A DNA stretch of 64,000 bases from Rhizobium anhuiense (GCF_003985145.1 NZ_ML133522.1:310001-374000); one strand, 5' to 3'; positions 46,914 through 56,094 are shown, counted from the first letter of the stretch. Notes: a model not told the origin generated them from the letters alone. Program-made: numbers and translations.

Positions 46914-47915
46914 GTGGGATCGCTTCAACTCAAATCCATCCGCAAGACCTACGGCACGCATGAAGTGCTGAAAGGCATCGACCTCGAAGTCAAGGACGGT
47001 GAATTCGTCATCTTCGTCGGTCCGTCGGGCTGCGGGAAGTCGACGCTGCTGCGCAGCATTGCCGGTCTCGAGGACGTCACGTCGGGCGCCGTCGTCATCA
47101 ACGGCCGCGACGAGACGCTGACGCCGCCGGCCAGGCGCGGAATCGCCATGGTGTTCCAGTCCTACGCGCTCTATCCGCATCTGACGGTCAAGGACAATAT
47201 GGGGCTCGGCCTCAAGCAGGCCGGCACCGCAAAGGACGAGATCGAAAAGCGTGTCAGCAAGGCATCCGGCATGCTGTCGCTGGAGCCATATCTGGCGCGG
47301 CGGCCGGCCGAGCTCTCCGGCGGCCAGCGCCAGCGTGTCGCGATCGGCCGCGCCATCGTGCGCGAACCGGAACTCTTCCTGTTCGACGAACCGTTGTCGA
47401 ACCTCGATGCGGCGCTACGCGTCCAGACCCGCCTCGAAATCGCCCGGCTGCACCGCAGCCTGAAGGCGACGATGATCTATGTGACCCACGATCAGGTCGA
47501 GGCGATGACGCTTGCCGACAAGATCGTCGTGTTGAATGCCGGCGCGATCGAACAGATCGGTTCGCCGATGGAGCTTTACAACCGTCCGGCCAATGTCTTC
47601 GTCGCCGGCTTCATCGGCTCACCGCAGATGAATTTCATCGCGGCCGAGAAGGTTGGCGATCACAGCGCCAAGACGATCGGCGTGCGGCCCGAACACATGA
47701 CGCTGTCGCGTGAGCAGGGGAGTTGGGCGGCGAAGGTCGTGCATGTCGAGCATCTCGGCGCCGATACGATCATCTATCTGGAGTCCGACCAGTGCGGCCT
47801 GCTGACGGCACGCCTGTTCGGCGAGCATCAGTACGAGCCCGACGAGATCCTCTATGCGACGCCGGATCAGGCGCGTGTCCACCGCTTCGATGTCGACGAC
47901 CAGGCGATCCGCTGA
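46914..47915 (+). CDS. ABC sugar transporter ATP-binding protein (MsmK/UgpC-type)
   Basis: The protein has 333 residues from GTG 46914; AAGGGAAAG lies upstream. It has Walker A GPSGCGKS (residues 36-43), [15 protein letters not shown], Walker [13 protein letters not shown] and the TOBE-type C-terminal domain with [11 protein letters not shown]. It completes the CUT1 importer. It lies 10 bases after the oxidoreductase stop and closes the operon with a terminator. Confidence 0.93.
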   Translation: MGSLQLKSIRKTYGTHEVLKGIDLEVKDGEFVIFVGPSGCGKSTLLRSIAGLEDVTSGAVVINGRDETLTPPARRGIAMVFQSYALYPHLTVKDNMGLGLKQAGTAKDEIEKRVSKASGMLSLEPYLARRPAELSGGQRQRVAIGRAIVREPELFLFDEPLSNLDAALRVQTRLEIARLHRSLKATMIYVTHDQVEAMTLADKIVVLNAGAIEQIGSPMELYNRPANVFVAGFIGSPQMNFIAAEKVGDHSAKTIGVRPEHMTLSREQGSWAAKVVHVEHLGADTIIYLESDQCGLLTARLFGEHQYEPDEILYATPDQARVHRFDVDDQAIR

Positions 47916-47933
47916 GGGCATGATAGAACGAAA

Positions 47934-47957
47934 AAGCCCCGTGTTGCGGGGCCTTTC
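47934..47957 (+). terminator. Rho-independent terminator of the sugar operon
   Basis: AGCCCCG and CGGGGC(C) form a stem with a TGTTG loop, followed by TTTC. It lies 18 bases after the stop codon. Confidence 0.8.
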
Positions 47958-47984
47958 ACTTCCCGTTGGCGTGCAAGAGTTCGA

Positions 47985-48296
47985 TCAGCCAAGCACGGGC
48001 CGCATGAAGCTACGTTCATAGCTGACGATACTGCGGTTGCGTTTGTCGAGTTCGAAAGCGGCCTGACATTCCGGATCACTCGCCATGCGCGTGCGATAGT
48101 CCTCATAGGCGGCAAGGCTCGGGAAGGAAAACAAGGCAACGGCAATGTCGTTGGCGCCTTCGGATGGCAGGAAATAACCGTGATGGGTGCCGCCCATCCT
48201 GTTGACGATCGGAATCCAGAGCCGGGCATATTCCTCGAATTCGGCAAGCTTGTACGGATCGATCACATAACGCAGGTGGCAGGTAATCATTGACAT
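47985..48296 (-). CDS. NIPSNAP-family protein
   Basis: The protein has 103 residues. The NIPSNAP pattern is visible: MITCHLRYVIDPYKLAEFEE, RLWIPIVNRMGGTHHGYFLP and SFPSLAAYEDYRTRMASDPE. It has a dimeric alpha/beta-barrel fold and is of unknown function in bacteria. The start could also be ATG 48290. It is probably monocistronic. Confidence 0.88.
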   Translation of the reverse strand: MSMITCHLRYVIDPYKLAEFEEYARLWIPIVNRMGGTHHGYFLPSEGANDIAVALFSFPSLAAYEDYRTRMASDPECQAAFELDKRNRSIVSYERSFMRPVLG

Positions 48297-48434
48297 ATCC
48301 CATTGCGTAAAACACCGAGCGGAGGGGTGCGGCTCATTTGGTTTGCTCACCTTCTGGCATCGCGTTGAGAGAGTTCAAGTGCTTTGCAGTGATGACAGCA
48401 TCACGATTGCTGACGTGTCGGCCAGCCTGAAATG

Positions 48435-48462
48435 AAAAAGGCGCCGTTTCGCGGCGCCTTTT
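48435..48462. terminator. Bidirectional Rho-independent terminator
   Basis: AAAAGGCGCCG and CGGCGCCTTTT form a perfect 11-bp stem with a 5-base loop. A and T runs flank it on both sides. It ends the minus-strand ABC operon. Confidence 0.88.
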
Positions 48463-48483
48463 GCGTGAACGGTATCGGCGAAA

Positions 48484-49545
48484 TCAGTCGCGGATGATCA
48501 GCAGGTCGGCCGCCATGAAGCGCAGCGTCACCGTTTCGCCGGCCTGCGGCGGGGTGATGCCCGGGCTGTTGAACATGTCGAAGGAGATGACGTTGCCGCC
48601 GACATTCATACGGGTGCGGATGACCGATCCCAGGAAGTGGGCCGAGACGACCTGGCCGGTTAGCGCCGTATCGCTTTTGACGTTGTCAGAGAGGGAACCG
48701 GCTTCCGGACGCAGCGCCAGCGAAATGGTTTCGCCAGCCTTGTGGGCGGCGACCGACTGCTTGAGCGTCACGCCCTGATCGCCGATCTGGATGCGGTTGG
48801 CGCCGGGGTCGATGACCTTGGCCTCGATGAGGTTCAACGTGCCGACGAAGGAGGCGACGAAGCGTGTCGCCGGCGTGTTGTAGATCTCGAAGGGCGAACC
48901 GATCTGGTCAGCCTTGCCGGCATTCATGACGACAATGCGGTCGGAGATCGACAGAGCTTCTTCCTGGTCGTGGGTGACGAAGACCGTGGTGATGCCGAGC
49001 TGCTGCTGGATCTGGCGGATTTCCTCGCGCAGCGACACGCGGATCTTGGCGTCGAGCGCGGAGAGCGGCTCGTCGAGCAGCAGCACCTGCGGCTTGACGG
49101 CAAGCGCGCGGGCAAGGGCGACACGCTGCTGCTGGCCGCCCGATAGCTGATAGGGGAAGCGGTCGGCCAGGTGATCGAGTTTGATCAGGCCGAGCATTTC
49201 CTTGACGCGGGCGTCAATCTCAGGCTTCGGCGCGCCGGCGACCTTGAGGCCGAAGGCGACATTGTCGTGCACGGTCATGTTGGGGAACAATGCATAGGCC
49301 TGGAAGACCATACCGATATTGCGCTGGTTCGGCTTCAGGGCGCTCTGGTCCTTGCCGTTGATGGTCAGCGTGCCGCCGGTCGGTGTCTCGAAGCCGGCGA
49401 TCATGCGCAGAACAGTCGTCTTGCCGCAGCCTGACGGGCCGAGGAAGGAGATGAACTCACCCTTCTCGATGTTCATGTTGAAGTTCTTGACGACCTGAAC
49501 CGGGCCGAAGGATTTCTGAATGTTGGTCAGTGTGAGAAAGGACAT
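48484..49545 (-). CDS. ABC transporter ATP-binding protein (PotA/FbpC-type)
   Basis: The protein has 353 residues. It has Walker A GPSGCGKT (residues 36-43), the signature [17 protein letters not shown], Walker [13 protein letters not shown] and a TOBE domain at the C-terminus. It is the last gene of the operon SBP-permease-permease-ATPase. The operon lies next to the RpiR gene and the catabolic operon, so its substrate is probably the same amine or a precursor (inference). Confidence 0.92.
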   Translation of the reverse strand: MSFLTLTNIQKSFGPVQVVKNFNMNIEKGEFISFLGPSGCGKTTVLRMIAGFETPTGGTLTINGKDQSALKPNQRNIGMVFQAYALFPNMTVHDNVAFGLKVAGAPKPEIDARVKEMLGLIKLDHLADRFPYQLSGGQQQRVALARALAVKPQVLLLDEPLSALDAKIRVSLREEIRQIQQQLGITTVFVTHDQEEALSISDRIVVMNAGKADQIGSPFEIYNTPATRFVASFVGTLNLIEAKVIDPGANRIQIGDQGVTLKQSVAAHKAGETISLALRPEAGSLSDNVKSDTALTGQVVSAHFLGSVIRTRMNVGGNVISFDMFNSPGITPPQAGETVTLRFMAADLLIIRD

Positions 49546-49557
49546 GAGCCAGTTACC

Positions 49558-50346
49558 TTAAGCCTTTGCCGGGCGGGCTTTACCGAAGCGGGAAACGAGG
49601 TTGAGCAGGCCCATGCTGAGCCAGGTGATCGAGAAGGCGATGACGGCGAGCGCCGAAGGCTCATAGGCCTTGTTTGCACCGACGAGCTGCAGATAGGGAC
49701 CGAAAGCCGGACGGTTGAGCAGCGCGGCGAAGGTGAATTCGCCCATGACGATTGCCAGCGTGATGAAGGCGCCGGAGAGCACGCCGCTCATGACGTTGGG
49801 GAAAATGCACCTGAACATGATGGTCGTCCAGCGGGCGCCGAGACTTTCGGCCGCTTCCGTCAGCGTGCGGACGTCGATGGCGCGCATGGCGGTATCGACG
49901 GCGCGGTACATGTAGGGCAGGGACAGCGTGATATAGGAGAAGACCAGCAGGGCGTTGGTGCCGGTCGTCGAACCCGTCAGGGGCAGGTAGGACGACGAAT
50001 TATACATCCTGAGGTAACCGAAGACGATGACGATCGCCGGAATGACAAGCGGCAGCAGCGTGATGAATTCGACGACGGGACGCATCTGCGGCAGGCGCAG
50101 CCGCACCCAATAGGCCGTCGGCACGACGAGCAGCATGCCGAAGACGATGGTGAATAACGCCATCAGCATGGAATAGCCGAAGGTCTCGCGGAACTGAATG
50201 TCTGAGAAGACCGATTCATAGGCATCGAGGCTGTATTCGCCGCGGCGCATGCGCAGCGAAAATTCGATCGTGCCGATCAACGGAATGACGAAATAGGATG
50301 CGCCCAGGATGACGGCGATCCAGGCCCCAAGACGTTGAGCTTTCAT
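49558..50346 (-). CDS. ABC transporter permease (PotC-type)
   Basis: The protein has 262 residues and six membrane segments, beginning LGAWIAVILGASYFVIPLIG. The EAA loop reads LTEAAESLGARWTTIMFRCI. Its ATG overlaps the stop of the upstream permease by 4 bases, which fixes the start. A much longer frame runs through this region, but its N-terminal part is not protein-like. Confidence 0.9.
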   Translation of the reverse strand: MKAQRLGAWIAVILGASYFVIPLIGTIEFSLRMRRGEYSLDAYESVFSDIQFRETFGYSMLMALFTIVFGMLLVVPTAYWVRLRLPQMRPVVEFITLLPLVIPAIVIVFGYLRMYNSSSYLPLTGSTTGTNALLVFSYITLSLPYMYRAVDTAMRAIDVRTLTEAAESLGARWTTIMFRCIFPNVMSGVLSGAFITLAIVMGEFTFAALLNRPAFGPYLQLVGANKAYEPSALAVIAFSITWLSMGLLNLVSRFGKARPAKA

Positions 50347-51236
50347 TTCTGCCACCGTTCGGCGCGCATGCGCAGCATGAGATAAAGGACGTTGGAGACG
50401 CCTGTAATGACGATCATGCCGAGCGCGATGGCGTAGCCGAGGTTGGCATTGTGCAGAACGTCGCCGCGGATCTGCGCATAAAGCAGGATCGGCACGATGT
50501 TCAGCGAGCTGCCGGTCAGCGCAAAGGCGGTGGCGATGGCGCCGAAGGCATTGGCGAAAAGCAGCAGCGTCGTGCCAAGCAGGCTCGGCCAGAGGATCGG
50601 AAGGGCAACCATCGTCCAATATTGGCGGTTGGTGGCGCCGAGGATCTGCGATGCCTCGCGCCATTCCTTCTTCATGCCGTCGAGGGCCGGCGTCAGGATC
50701 AGCACCATCAGCGGGATCTGGAAATACATGTAGGTGATGGTGAGGCCAAAGAAGGACAGCAGGTTGAAACCGGTGCCGTAGAGATTGAAGCCGAACCATT
50801 CGCGCAGGAAGATCGTCACAAGGCCGGTACGGCCGAGCGTTGCGAGAAAGGCGAAGGCGAGCGGCACGCCGGCGAAATTCGAGGCGACGCCGGAGAAGGT
50901 CAGCAGCGTCGAGCGCACGGAGGCGGGCAGGCCGCCGAGCACGACGGCCCAGGCGAGGAAGAAGCCGATCAGCGCGCCGCCGAGAGCGGAGGCGACCGAG
51001 ACGCGGATACTGATCCAGTAAGCGCTCATGATCGATGGCGTAAAGAGATCGCCGATATTCTTCAGCGTGAAATCGCCCTCGGGCGTCAGGAATGCGCCCG
51101 CCACAAGATAGAGCGTGGGGATGATCAGGAATAGCAGGGAGAAAATGATGAAGGGTGCAATGCCCAGCCAGTCGATCACACGGTCTTTGTTGATCAAGGG
51201 GGCACTGCTCGCCATCGGCGTAGAAACGGTGCTCAT
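50343..51236 (-). CDS. ABC transporter permease (PotB-type)
   Basis: The protein has 297 residues from ATG 51236 (ATG 51248 is the alternative). Six membrane segments begin WLGIAPFIIFSLLFLIIPTL. The EAA loop reads KEWREASQILGATNRQYWTM. It pairs with the following permease. A strong terminator-like hairpin separates it from the binding-protein gene upstream. Confidence 0.9.
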   Translation of the reverse strand: MSTVSTPMASSAPLINKDRVIDWLGIAPFIIFSLLFLIIPTLYLVAGAFLTPEGDFTLKNIGDLFTPSIMSAYWISIRVSVASALGGALIGFFLAWAVVLGGLPASVRSTLLTFSGVASNFAGVPLAFAFLATLGRTGLVTIFLREWFGFNLYGTGFNLLSFFGLTITYMYFQIPLMVLILTPALDGMKKEWREASQILGATNRQYWTMVALPILWPSLLGTTLLLFANAFGAIATAFALTGSSLNIVPILLYAQIRGDVLHNANLGYAIALGMIVITGVSNVLYLMLRMRAERWQK

Positions 51237-51263
51237 GGAAAAGCTCATCCTGGGGCGTCGGAG

Positions 51264-51295
51264 TAACAAAACCTCCCCGCCTTGCGGCGGGGAGG
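51264..51295 (-). terminator. Intra-operon terminator/attenuator after the binding-protein gene
   Basis: On the minus strand CCTCCCCGCC and GGCGGGGAGG form a perfect 10-bp stem with a 4-base loop, followed by TTTTGTTA. It lies between the binding-protein stop and the permease start, so it should lower permease expression relative to the binding protein. Confidence 0.8.
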
Positions 51296-51307
51296 CAGGA
51301 GCAGAGA

Positions 51308-52411
51308 TTACTTGACGTTGGCGCCGACGACGGAATCCCAGTTCTTGGTGATGGCTTCCTTGCCGGCGGCCTGCTCTTCGAGCGTCGGGAAGACGGCCTT
51401 TTCGTAGGCCGCTGCCGGCGGCAGCTTGTCGAGCAATTCCTTCGGGATCTTGTTGTTCTTGGCAAGATCGTTGAAGCGGATCGGGTGGCAATAGCCCTTC
51501 AGCCAGCCGAGCTGACCTTCGTCGGAATAGAGGTATTCCATCCAGAGCTTGGCAGCGTTCGGGTGCGGAGCGAAGGCAGAAATCGCCTGAACGTAAACGC
51601 CGGCAACGACGCCGGTCTTGGGAACGACAACCTCGAACGGAGGATTGCCCTTCAGGCCTTCGCCCCAGGACATCGCGTTGTAGTCCCAGGCGACGATGAT
51701 CGGCGTGGAGCCCTGCGCGAAGGGAGCAGCCTTGCCGACGACCGGCACGAAATTGCCGTTCTTGTTGAGCTCGGCGAAGAACTTCAGACCTTCTTCACCT
51801 GCCTTGGCTGCGTCACCGCCAGATGCGGAAAGACCGGCGGCATAGACGCCCTGGACAGCCTGGTTGGCCGTGCGCGGGTCGCCTGCCAGCGCGACGCTGT
51901 TTGCGTAGTCGCTCTTTTTCAGATCGGGCCAATCGGCCGGCGATTCCTTGACGAGATCCTTGTTCACGAGGAACGAGAGAACGCCGTAATAGTCGCCATA
52001 CCAATAGCCTTCGGCGTCCTTGGCGGTATCCGGGATGGAATCCCAGGTAGAGACCTTATAAGGCTGGATCAGGCCGTCTTTCTTAGCGGACGGGCCAAAG
52101 GAGAGGCCGACGTCGATGACGTCAGGAGCCTGCGGGCCGGTATTGCCCTTGTTGGCCTTGATCGCTTCGATTTCGTCGCCGGAGCCGGCATCCGGGTTCA
52201 GTTCGTTGACCTCAAGACCGTATTTGGCCTTGAAGCCGGCAATGACGTCGCCGTAGCCGCACCAGTCGTGCGGAAGTGCGATGGTCGTCAGGGTGCCTTC
52301 CTTCTTGGCGGCGGCGATGAGTTCAGCGCTCGGCTCAGCGGCGGCAATCGCGGTCGAAGCCACGATCATCGCAGTAGAAAGCGACAGCAGTCGAGAAATG
52401 TTAGAGATCAC
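51308..52411 (-). CDS. ABC substrate-binding protein (family 1, polyamine/iron type)
   Basis: The protein has 367 residues. The signal peptide (LLSLSTAMIVASTAIAAAEP) is followed by the binding fold: AELIAAAKKEGTLTTIALPH, DVIDVGLSFGPSAKKDGLIQ, YYGVLSFLVNKDLVKESPAD and PIIVAWDYNAMSWGEGLKG. The family covers polyamine, thiamine and iron binding proteins. It lacks the usual pair of iron-binding Tyr in an obvious form, so an organic amine-type ligand is more likely. It is the first gene of its operon. Confidence 0.9.
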   Translation of the reverse strand: MISNISRLLSLSTAMIVASTAIAAAEPSAELIAAAKKEGTLTTIALPHDWCGYGDVIAGFKAKYGLEVNELNPDAGSGDEIEAIKANKGNTGPQAPDVIDVGLSFGPSAKKDGLIQPYKVSTWDSIPDTAKDAEGYWYGDYYGVLSFLVNKDLVKESPADWPDLKKSDYANSVALAGDPRTANQAVQGVYAAGLSASGGDAAKAGEEGLKFFAELNKNGNFVPVVGKAAPFAQGSTPIIVAWDYNAMSWGEGLKGNPPFEVVVPKTGVVAGVYVQAISAFAPHPNAAKLWMEYLYSDEGQLGWLKGYCHPIRFNDLAKNNKIPKELLDKLPPAAAYEKAVFPTLEEQAAGKEAITKNWDSVVGANVK

Positions 52412-52516
52412 TGTTGTTCTCCTTCGGGTTTTCAGTGTCTGGCGATGCTGTTAATGAGCTTACATGAAGCTTGTATGACGTTTGGATGACGTTCATTTCA
52501 CCTTGAATATCAGGCC

Positions 52517-52543
52517 TTTGCGACAAATATTCTATTTGCGACA
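52517..52543. promoter_or_regulatory. Direct repeat TTTGCGACA x2 upstream of the ABC operon
   Basis: TTTGCGACA occurs at 52517 and 52535, 18 bases apart (about two helical turns), roughly 105-130 bases upstream of the binding-protein ATG. It is a candidate activator or regulator site. Confidence 0.4.
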
Positions 52544-52601
52544 GCGCGGTCTGTTTCCGTGAAAATCCGTCATTGTCTTTCTTCTGTTTAGTCTTGTCCT
52601 C

Positions 52602-53474
52602 CTAACCCGGTTTACGGAAAAGCCTGGTCTGCTCAAACAGGCCTTCCAGCGTCTTCATGCGCTCCTTCGTCTCGTCCCAGGTCGAATTCTGAACGGCCTC
52701 GATCAGCGCTTCGACGATGAACAGGGTGACGACGGAGGAATCCCAGGCCGATGGCGCTTCGATCCGGACGCGGAAGGTATGTCTGGCGAGCTTGGCCGCG
52801 GGCGAGCCCCACTGGTCGGTGAAGACGACGATCTCGGCGCCGCGTTTGCGGGCGGCGGTGGCAAGGCTCACCATTTCCTGCTCGTAGCGGCGGATGTCGA
52901 AGATGATCAGGATGTCGCCGGCATTCATGTTGAGGACATATTGCGGCCAGCTGCTGGAATTCGACGACAGCAGCGTCGTTGCTGGCCGGATCACCTGCAT
53001 GTGGGTGAAGAAATACTCGGCAAGCGCGCCGGTGATGCGGCCGCCGACGAAATAGAGGCCGCGTTTGCGGTCGGAGAGCAGCGAGGCGACGCTGTCGAAA
53101 GTCGCGGTGTCGAGATCGGTCAGCGTCTGGCGCAGATTGCCCATGATGGCATCGGCAAAGCGATTGAGGATATGGGTGCCCGGCGCGTTCTGCGCCCAGC
53201 GATCGTGCTTGGCGATGGGGTTCGAGATCGTCGCCTCGACCTCCTGATGCAGATGCGCCTGAAAGTCCGGATAGCCCTTGAAGCCGAGTTTCTGCACCAT
53301 GCGCACGACGGTCGGCGTCGAGACGCCGGCATTCTCGGCGATCGTGGTGATGCTGCCGAGACCGGAAACCGGATAATTGTCGAGAAGGCTTTCGGCCAAC
53401 TGCTTCTCGGCGCGCGTCAGCACCCCCAAATGCGAATGTATGACGTCCGAAACCGTCTTCGACGCAACTGTCAC
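52602..53474 (-). CDS. RpiR-family transcriptional regulator
   Basis: The protein has 290 residues from GTG 53474, chosen because GGGGAG lies 9 bases upstream; ATG 53537 and TTG 53549 are alternatives. The N-terminal HTH_6 domain includes LTRAEKQLAESLLDNYPVSG and ENAGVSTPTVVRMVQKLGFK. The SIS domain spans about residues 125-260, with GLYFVGGRITGALAEYFFTH and AARKRGAEIVVFTDQWGSPA. RpiR proteins usually sense phosphorylated or amino compounds. It lies between the ABC operon and the catabolic operon and probably controls one or both. Confidence 0.9.
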   Translation of the reverse strand: MTVASKTVSDVIHSHLGVLTRAEKQLAESLLDNYPVSGLGSITTIAENAGVSTPTVVRMVQKLGFKGYPDFQAHLHQEVEATISNPIAKHDRWAQNAPGTHILNRFADAIMGNLRQTLTDLDTATFDSVASLLSDRKRGLYFVGGRITGALAEYFFTHMQVIRPATTLLSSNSSSWPQYVLNMNAGDILIIFDIRRYEQEMVSLATAARKRGAEIVVFTDQWGSPAAKLARHTFRVRIEAPSAWDSSVVTLFIVEALIEAVQNSTWDETKERMKTLEGLFEQTRLFRKPG

Positions 53475-53558
53475 GTAACTATGCTCCCCGGGATGGTCTG
53501 GCGCCACTTTCCCACTCAAAGTTAACAACGCTGTCATAATCCATGTCAACTACTGTCA

Positions 53559-53574
53559 TGAAAAGAAATTTTCA
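53559..53574. promoter_or_regulatory. Palindrome TGAAAA-N4-TTTTCA, candidate RpiR operator
   Basis: TGAAAAGAAATTTTCA is a 16-bp dyad in the divergent region between the RpiR gene and the catabolic operon. RpiR-type regulators often bind dyads of the GAAA/TTTC kind. A second short palindrome (AAGAATTCTT) lies at 53603-53612. Confidence 0.5.
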
Positions 53575-53654
53575 GTCGATGCTTGACAGTCATCGAAACC
53601 TGAAGAATTCTTTTCTTATAAGAATTTATTAATGGATAAGGAGTGGCGCTTTTG

Positions 53655-54425
53655 GTGCTGGCTCGACCGAACATCCTCAACGAAGCGGACGGCGACTGCG
53701 TCGGGATCGAGCGCATCCGTGGCGGGAGCCCGGTGCTCTTCGTCTGTGAGCATGCCTCCAGCACTCTTCCTGAACGTTTCGGTGATCTCGGTCTTTCGCG
53801 TGAAGCGCTCTCCAGCCATATTGCTTGGGATCCAGGCGCACTTGCGGTTGCCCGCATCCTATCCGACGCCCTTGACGCGACGCTCATCTATCAGCGGTTT
53901 TCACGGTTGATCTATGATTGCAACCGCCCACCCAGCTCGCCGGGGGCGATGCCCGAGACAAGCGAGATCTATGCCATTCCCGGTAACAAGGATTTGACCG
54001 CGGAAGAGCGGCTGGCGCGCACCGAGGCGCTCTACGTGCCTTTTCACGATGCCGTTCGTGGATTGATCCGTGACCGTCGGGCGCGGGGCCAAGACAGCAT
54101 CATCGTGACGATGCACAGTTTCACGCCGGTCTATCACGGCCGAGAGCGGGCCGTCGAACTCGGCATATTGCACGACAAGGACAGTCGGCTGGCCGACGGC
54201 ATGCTGAAAGCTGCCGCTGAGGCACCGCTCTTCAGGACGGAACGCAACGAGCCTTACGGACCCGAGGATGGCGTAACCCACACGCTGATCCTGCACGGGC
54301 TTTCGAACGGGATTCGCAATGTTATGATCGAGGTCCGAAACGATCTCATCGCAAACGATGCCGGCCAAAGGGTCATGGCCGACTATCTAAAGGGGCTGCT
54401 CCAGCAAAGCCTGGACGCCCAATAA
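53655..54425 (+). CDS. N-formylglutamate amidohydrolase family protein
   Basis: The protein has 256 residues. It matches the FGase family: SPVLFVCEHASSTLPERFGD, AWDPGALAVARILSDALDAT, LIYDCNRPPSSPGAMPETSE, IIVTMHSFTPVYHG and NVMIEVRNDL at the end, which hold the putative zinc ligands His, Glu and His. It opens the catabolic operon. There it may cleave a gamma-glutamyl amide to release glutamate rather than act in histidine breakdown, since no hut gene is nearby (inference). GTG 53643 overlaps AAGGAG and cannot use it, so GTG 53655 is chosen. Confidence 0.85.
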   Translation: MLARPNILNEADGDCVGIERIRGGSPVLFVCEHASSTLPERFGDLGLSREALSSHIAWDPGALAVARILSDALDATLIYQRFSRLIYDCNRPPSSPGAMPETSEIYAIPGNKDLTAEERLARTEALYVPFHDAVRGLIRDRRARGQDSIIVTMHSFTPVYHGRERAVELGILHDKDSRLADGMLKAAAEAPLFRTERNEPYGPEDGVTHTLILHGLSNGIRNVMIEVRNDLIANDAGQRVMADYLKGLLQQSLDAQ

Positions 54426-54537
54426 AAAGACCCGAGGGAGCAGTCTAACTGCGAACGTCTGTACGGCGCAAATGCCGCGGACAGTTGGCACTGAACCGGC
54501 CCGCAATCCCGCGGCCGATCGTGAACAGGGGGAAGTC

Positions 54538-56094
54538 ATGTCGGATTATACCGAACTGGACAAGAAGCAGGATGTGCACATCCTGCATTCCATGGGCTAT
54601 GCCCAGGAACTCGAACGACGCATGAGCTCGTTCTCGAATTTTGCCGTATCATTCTCCATCATCTGCATTCTGTCCGGCGGCATCAATTCGCTGGCGCAGG
54701 CGACCTCCGGTGCCGGCGGAGCGGCCATCGGCATCGGCTGGCCGGTCGGGTGCTTCATCTCGCTGGTCTTCGCCGTTGCCATGGCGCAGATCAGCTCCGC
54801 CTATCCGACGGCCGGTGGGCTCTATCACTGGGGTTCGATCCTCGGCAACCGCTTCACCGGCTGGCTGACCGCATGGTTCAACCTGCTCGGGCTCGTCACC
54901 GTGCTCGGCGCCATCAATGTCGGCACCTACTATTTCTTCATGGGCTCCTTCGGCACCACCTATCTCGGGCTGACGGATTCGACGGTAGTACGCATCGTCT
55001 TCCTCGTCATCATCACCGGTGCGCAGGCGCTCGTGAACCACATGGGCATCGGGCTGACAGCGAAGCTGACCGACTTTTCGGGCTATCTCATCTTCGCGAG
55101 CTCGATTGCGCTGGCAGTCGTCTGCCTTCTCGCGGCACCCTCGTATGAATTCGGCCGTCTCTTCACCTTCGCCAACTATTCCGGCGAAGTCGGCGGTAAC
55201 GTCTGGCCCTCCACCTCGGGTACCTGGGTCTTCCTGCTCGGTCTGCTGCTGCCGATCTACACCATCACCGGCTATGACGCCTCCGCGCATACGTCGGAAG
55301 AGACCGTCAAGGCTGCTGAATCGGTCCCGCGCGGCATGGTCGCGTCGGTGCTGTGGTCGGCGCTTTTCGGTTATATCATGCTGTGCGCCTTCGTCCTGAT
55401 GCTGCCGAACATGGACGATGCGGCAAAGCAGGGCTGGAACGTGTTCTTCTGGGCGATGGACAGCCAGGTCAACCCGATCGTCAAGGACATTCTCTACCTC
55501 GCCATCCTGGTCAGCCAGTGGCTGTGCGGTCTTGCGACCGTCACCTCGGTCTCTCGCATGATCTTCGCCTTCTCGCGTGACGGCGGTCTGCCGGCATCGA
55601 AGGCATTGTCGAAGGTCAGCCCGCAGTACCGCACGCCGGTAGCTGCGATCTGGACAGGCTCGATCTTATCGGTCCTGTTCGTCTGGGGCTCTTCGCTCGT
55701 TTCGATCGGCGACACGCCGGTCTACACGATCGTCGTCTCGTGCACCGTCATCTTCCTGTTCTTCTCCTTCGCGATTCCGATCACGCTCGGCCTCTTCGCC
55801 TGGGGTACATCGAAGTGGGACAAGATGGGTCCGTGGAACCTCGGCGAAGGCGTCTTCAAGCTCTTTGCCGTGCTGACGATCATCGCGATGATCCTGATCT
55901 TCATTCTCGGCATTCAACCTCCGAATGAATGGGCGCTCTATATCACCGTCGGCTTCCTCGTGGTCACCGGGATCGTCTGGTTCGGCTTCGAAAGCCGGCG
56001 CTTCAAGGGGCCGCCGATCGGCGCCGAAGTGGCAAAGCGTCAGGCCGAGATCGCGGCCGCCGAAGCGGCGGTCGGCGAGAGCGGCGAAAAGTAA
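54538..56094 (+). CDS. APC-family amino acid/amine permease
   Basis: The protein has 518 residues with about twelve membrane segments. It belongs to the APC superfamily branch with eukaryotic choline and GABA permeases: MGYAQELERRMSSFSNFAVS is the typical start and GLYHWGSILGNRFTGWLTAW follows. ATG 54538 has GGGGGAAG upstream. It probably imports the amine or amino alcohol used by the enzymes of this operon, in parallel with the ABC importer on the other side of the regulator. Confidence 0.9.
   Translation: MSDYTELDKKQDVHILHSMGYAQELERRMSSFSNFAVSFSIICILSGGINSLAQATSGAGGAAIGIGWPVGCFISLVFAVAMAQISSAYPTAGGLYHWGSILGNRFTGWLTAWFNLLGLVTVLGAINVGTYYFFMGSFGTTYLGLTDSTVVRIVFLVIITGAQALVNHMGIGLTAKLTDFSGYLIFASSIALAVVCLLAAPSYEFGRLFTFANYSGEVGGNVWPSTSGTWVFLLGLLLPIYTITGYDASAHTSEETVKAAESVPRGMVASVLWSALFGYIMLCAFVLMLPNMDDAAKQGWNVFFWAMDSQVNPIVKDILYLAILVSQWLCGLATVTSVSRMIFAFSRDGGLPASKALSKVSPQYRTPVAAIWTGSILSVLFVWGSSLVSIGDTPVYTIVVSCTVIFLFFSFAIPITLGLFAWGTSKWDKMGPWNLGEGVFKLFAVLTIIAMILIFILGIQPPNEWALYITVGFLVVTGIVWFGFESRRFKGPPIGAEVAKRQAEIAAAEAAVGESGEK

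Noticed and set aside
50347..51465. The N-terminal extension of the frame leading into the permease at 49558
   Set aside because: The extension is a shadow of the upstream permease in another frame. The real start is fixed at 50346 by its overlap with the upstream stop codon.
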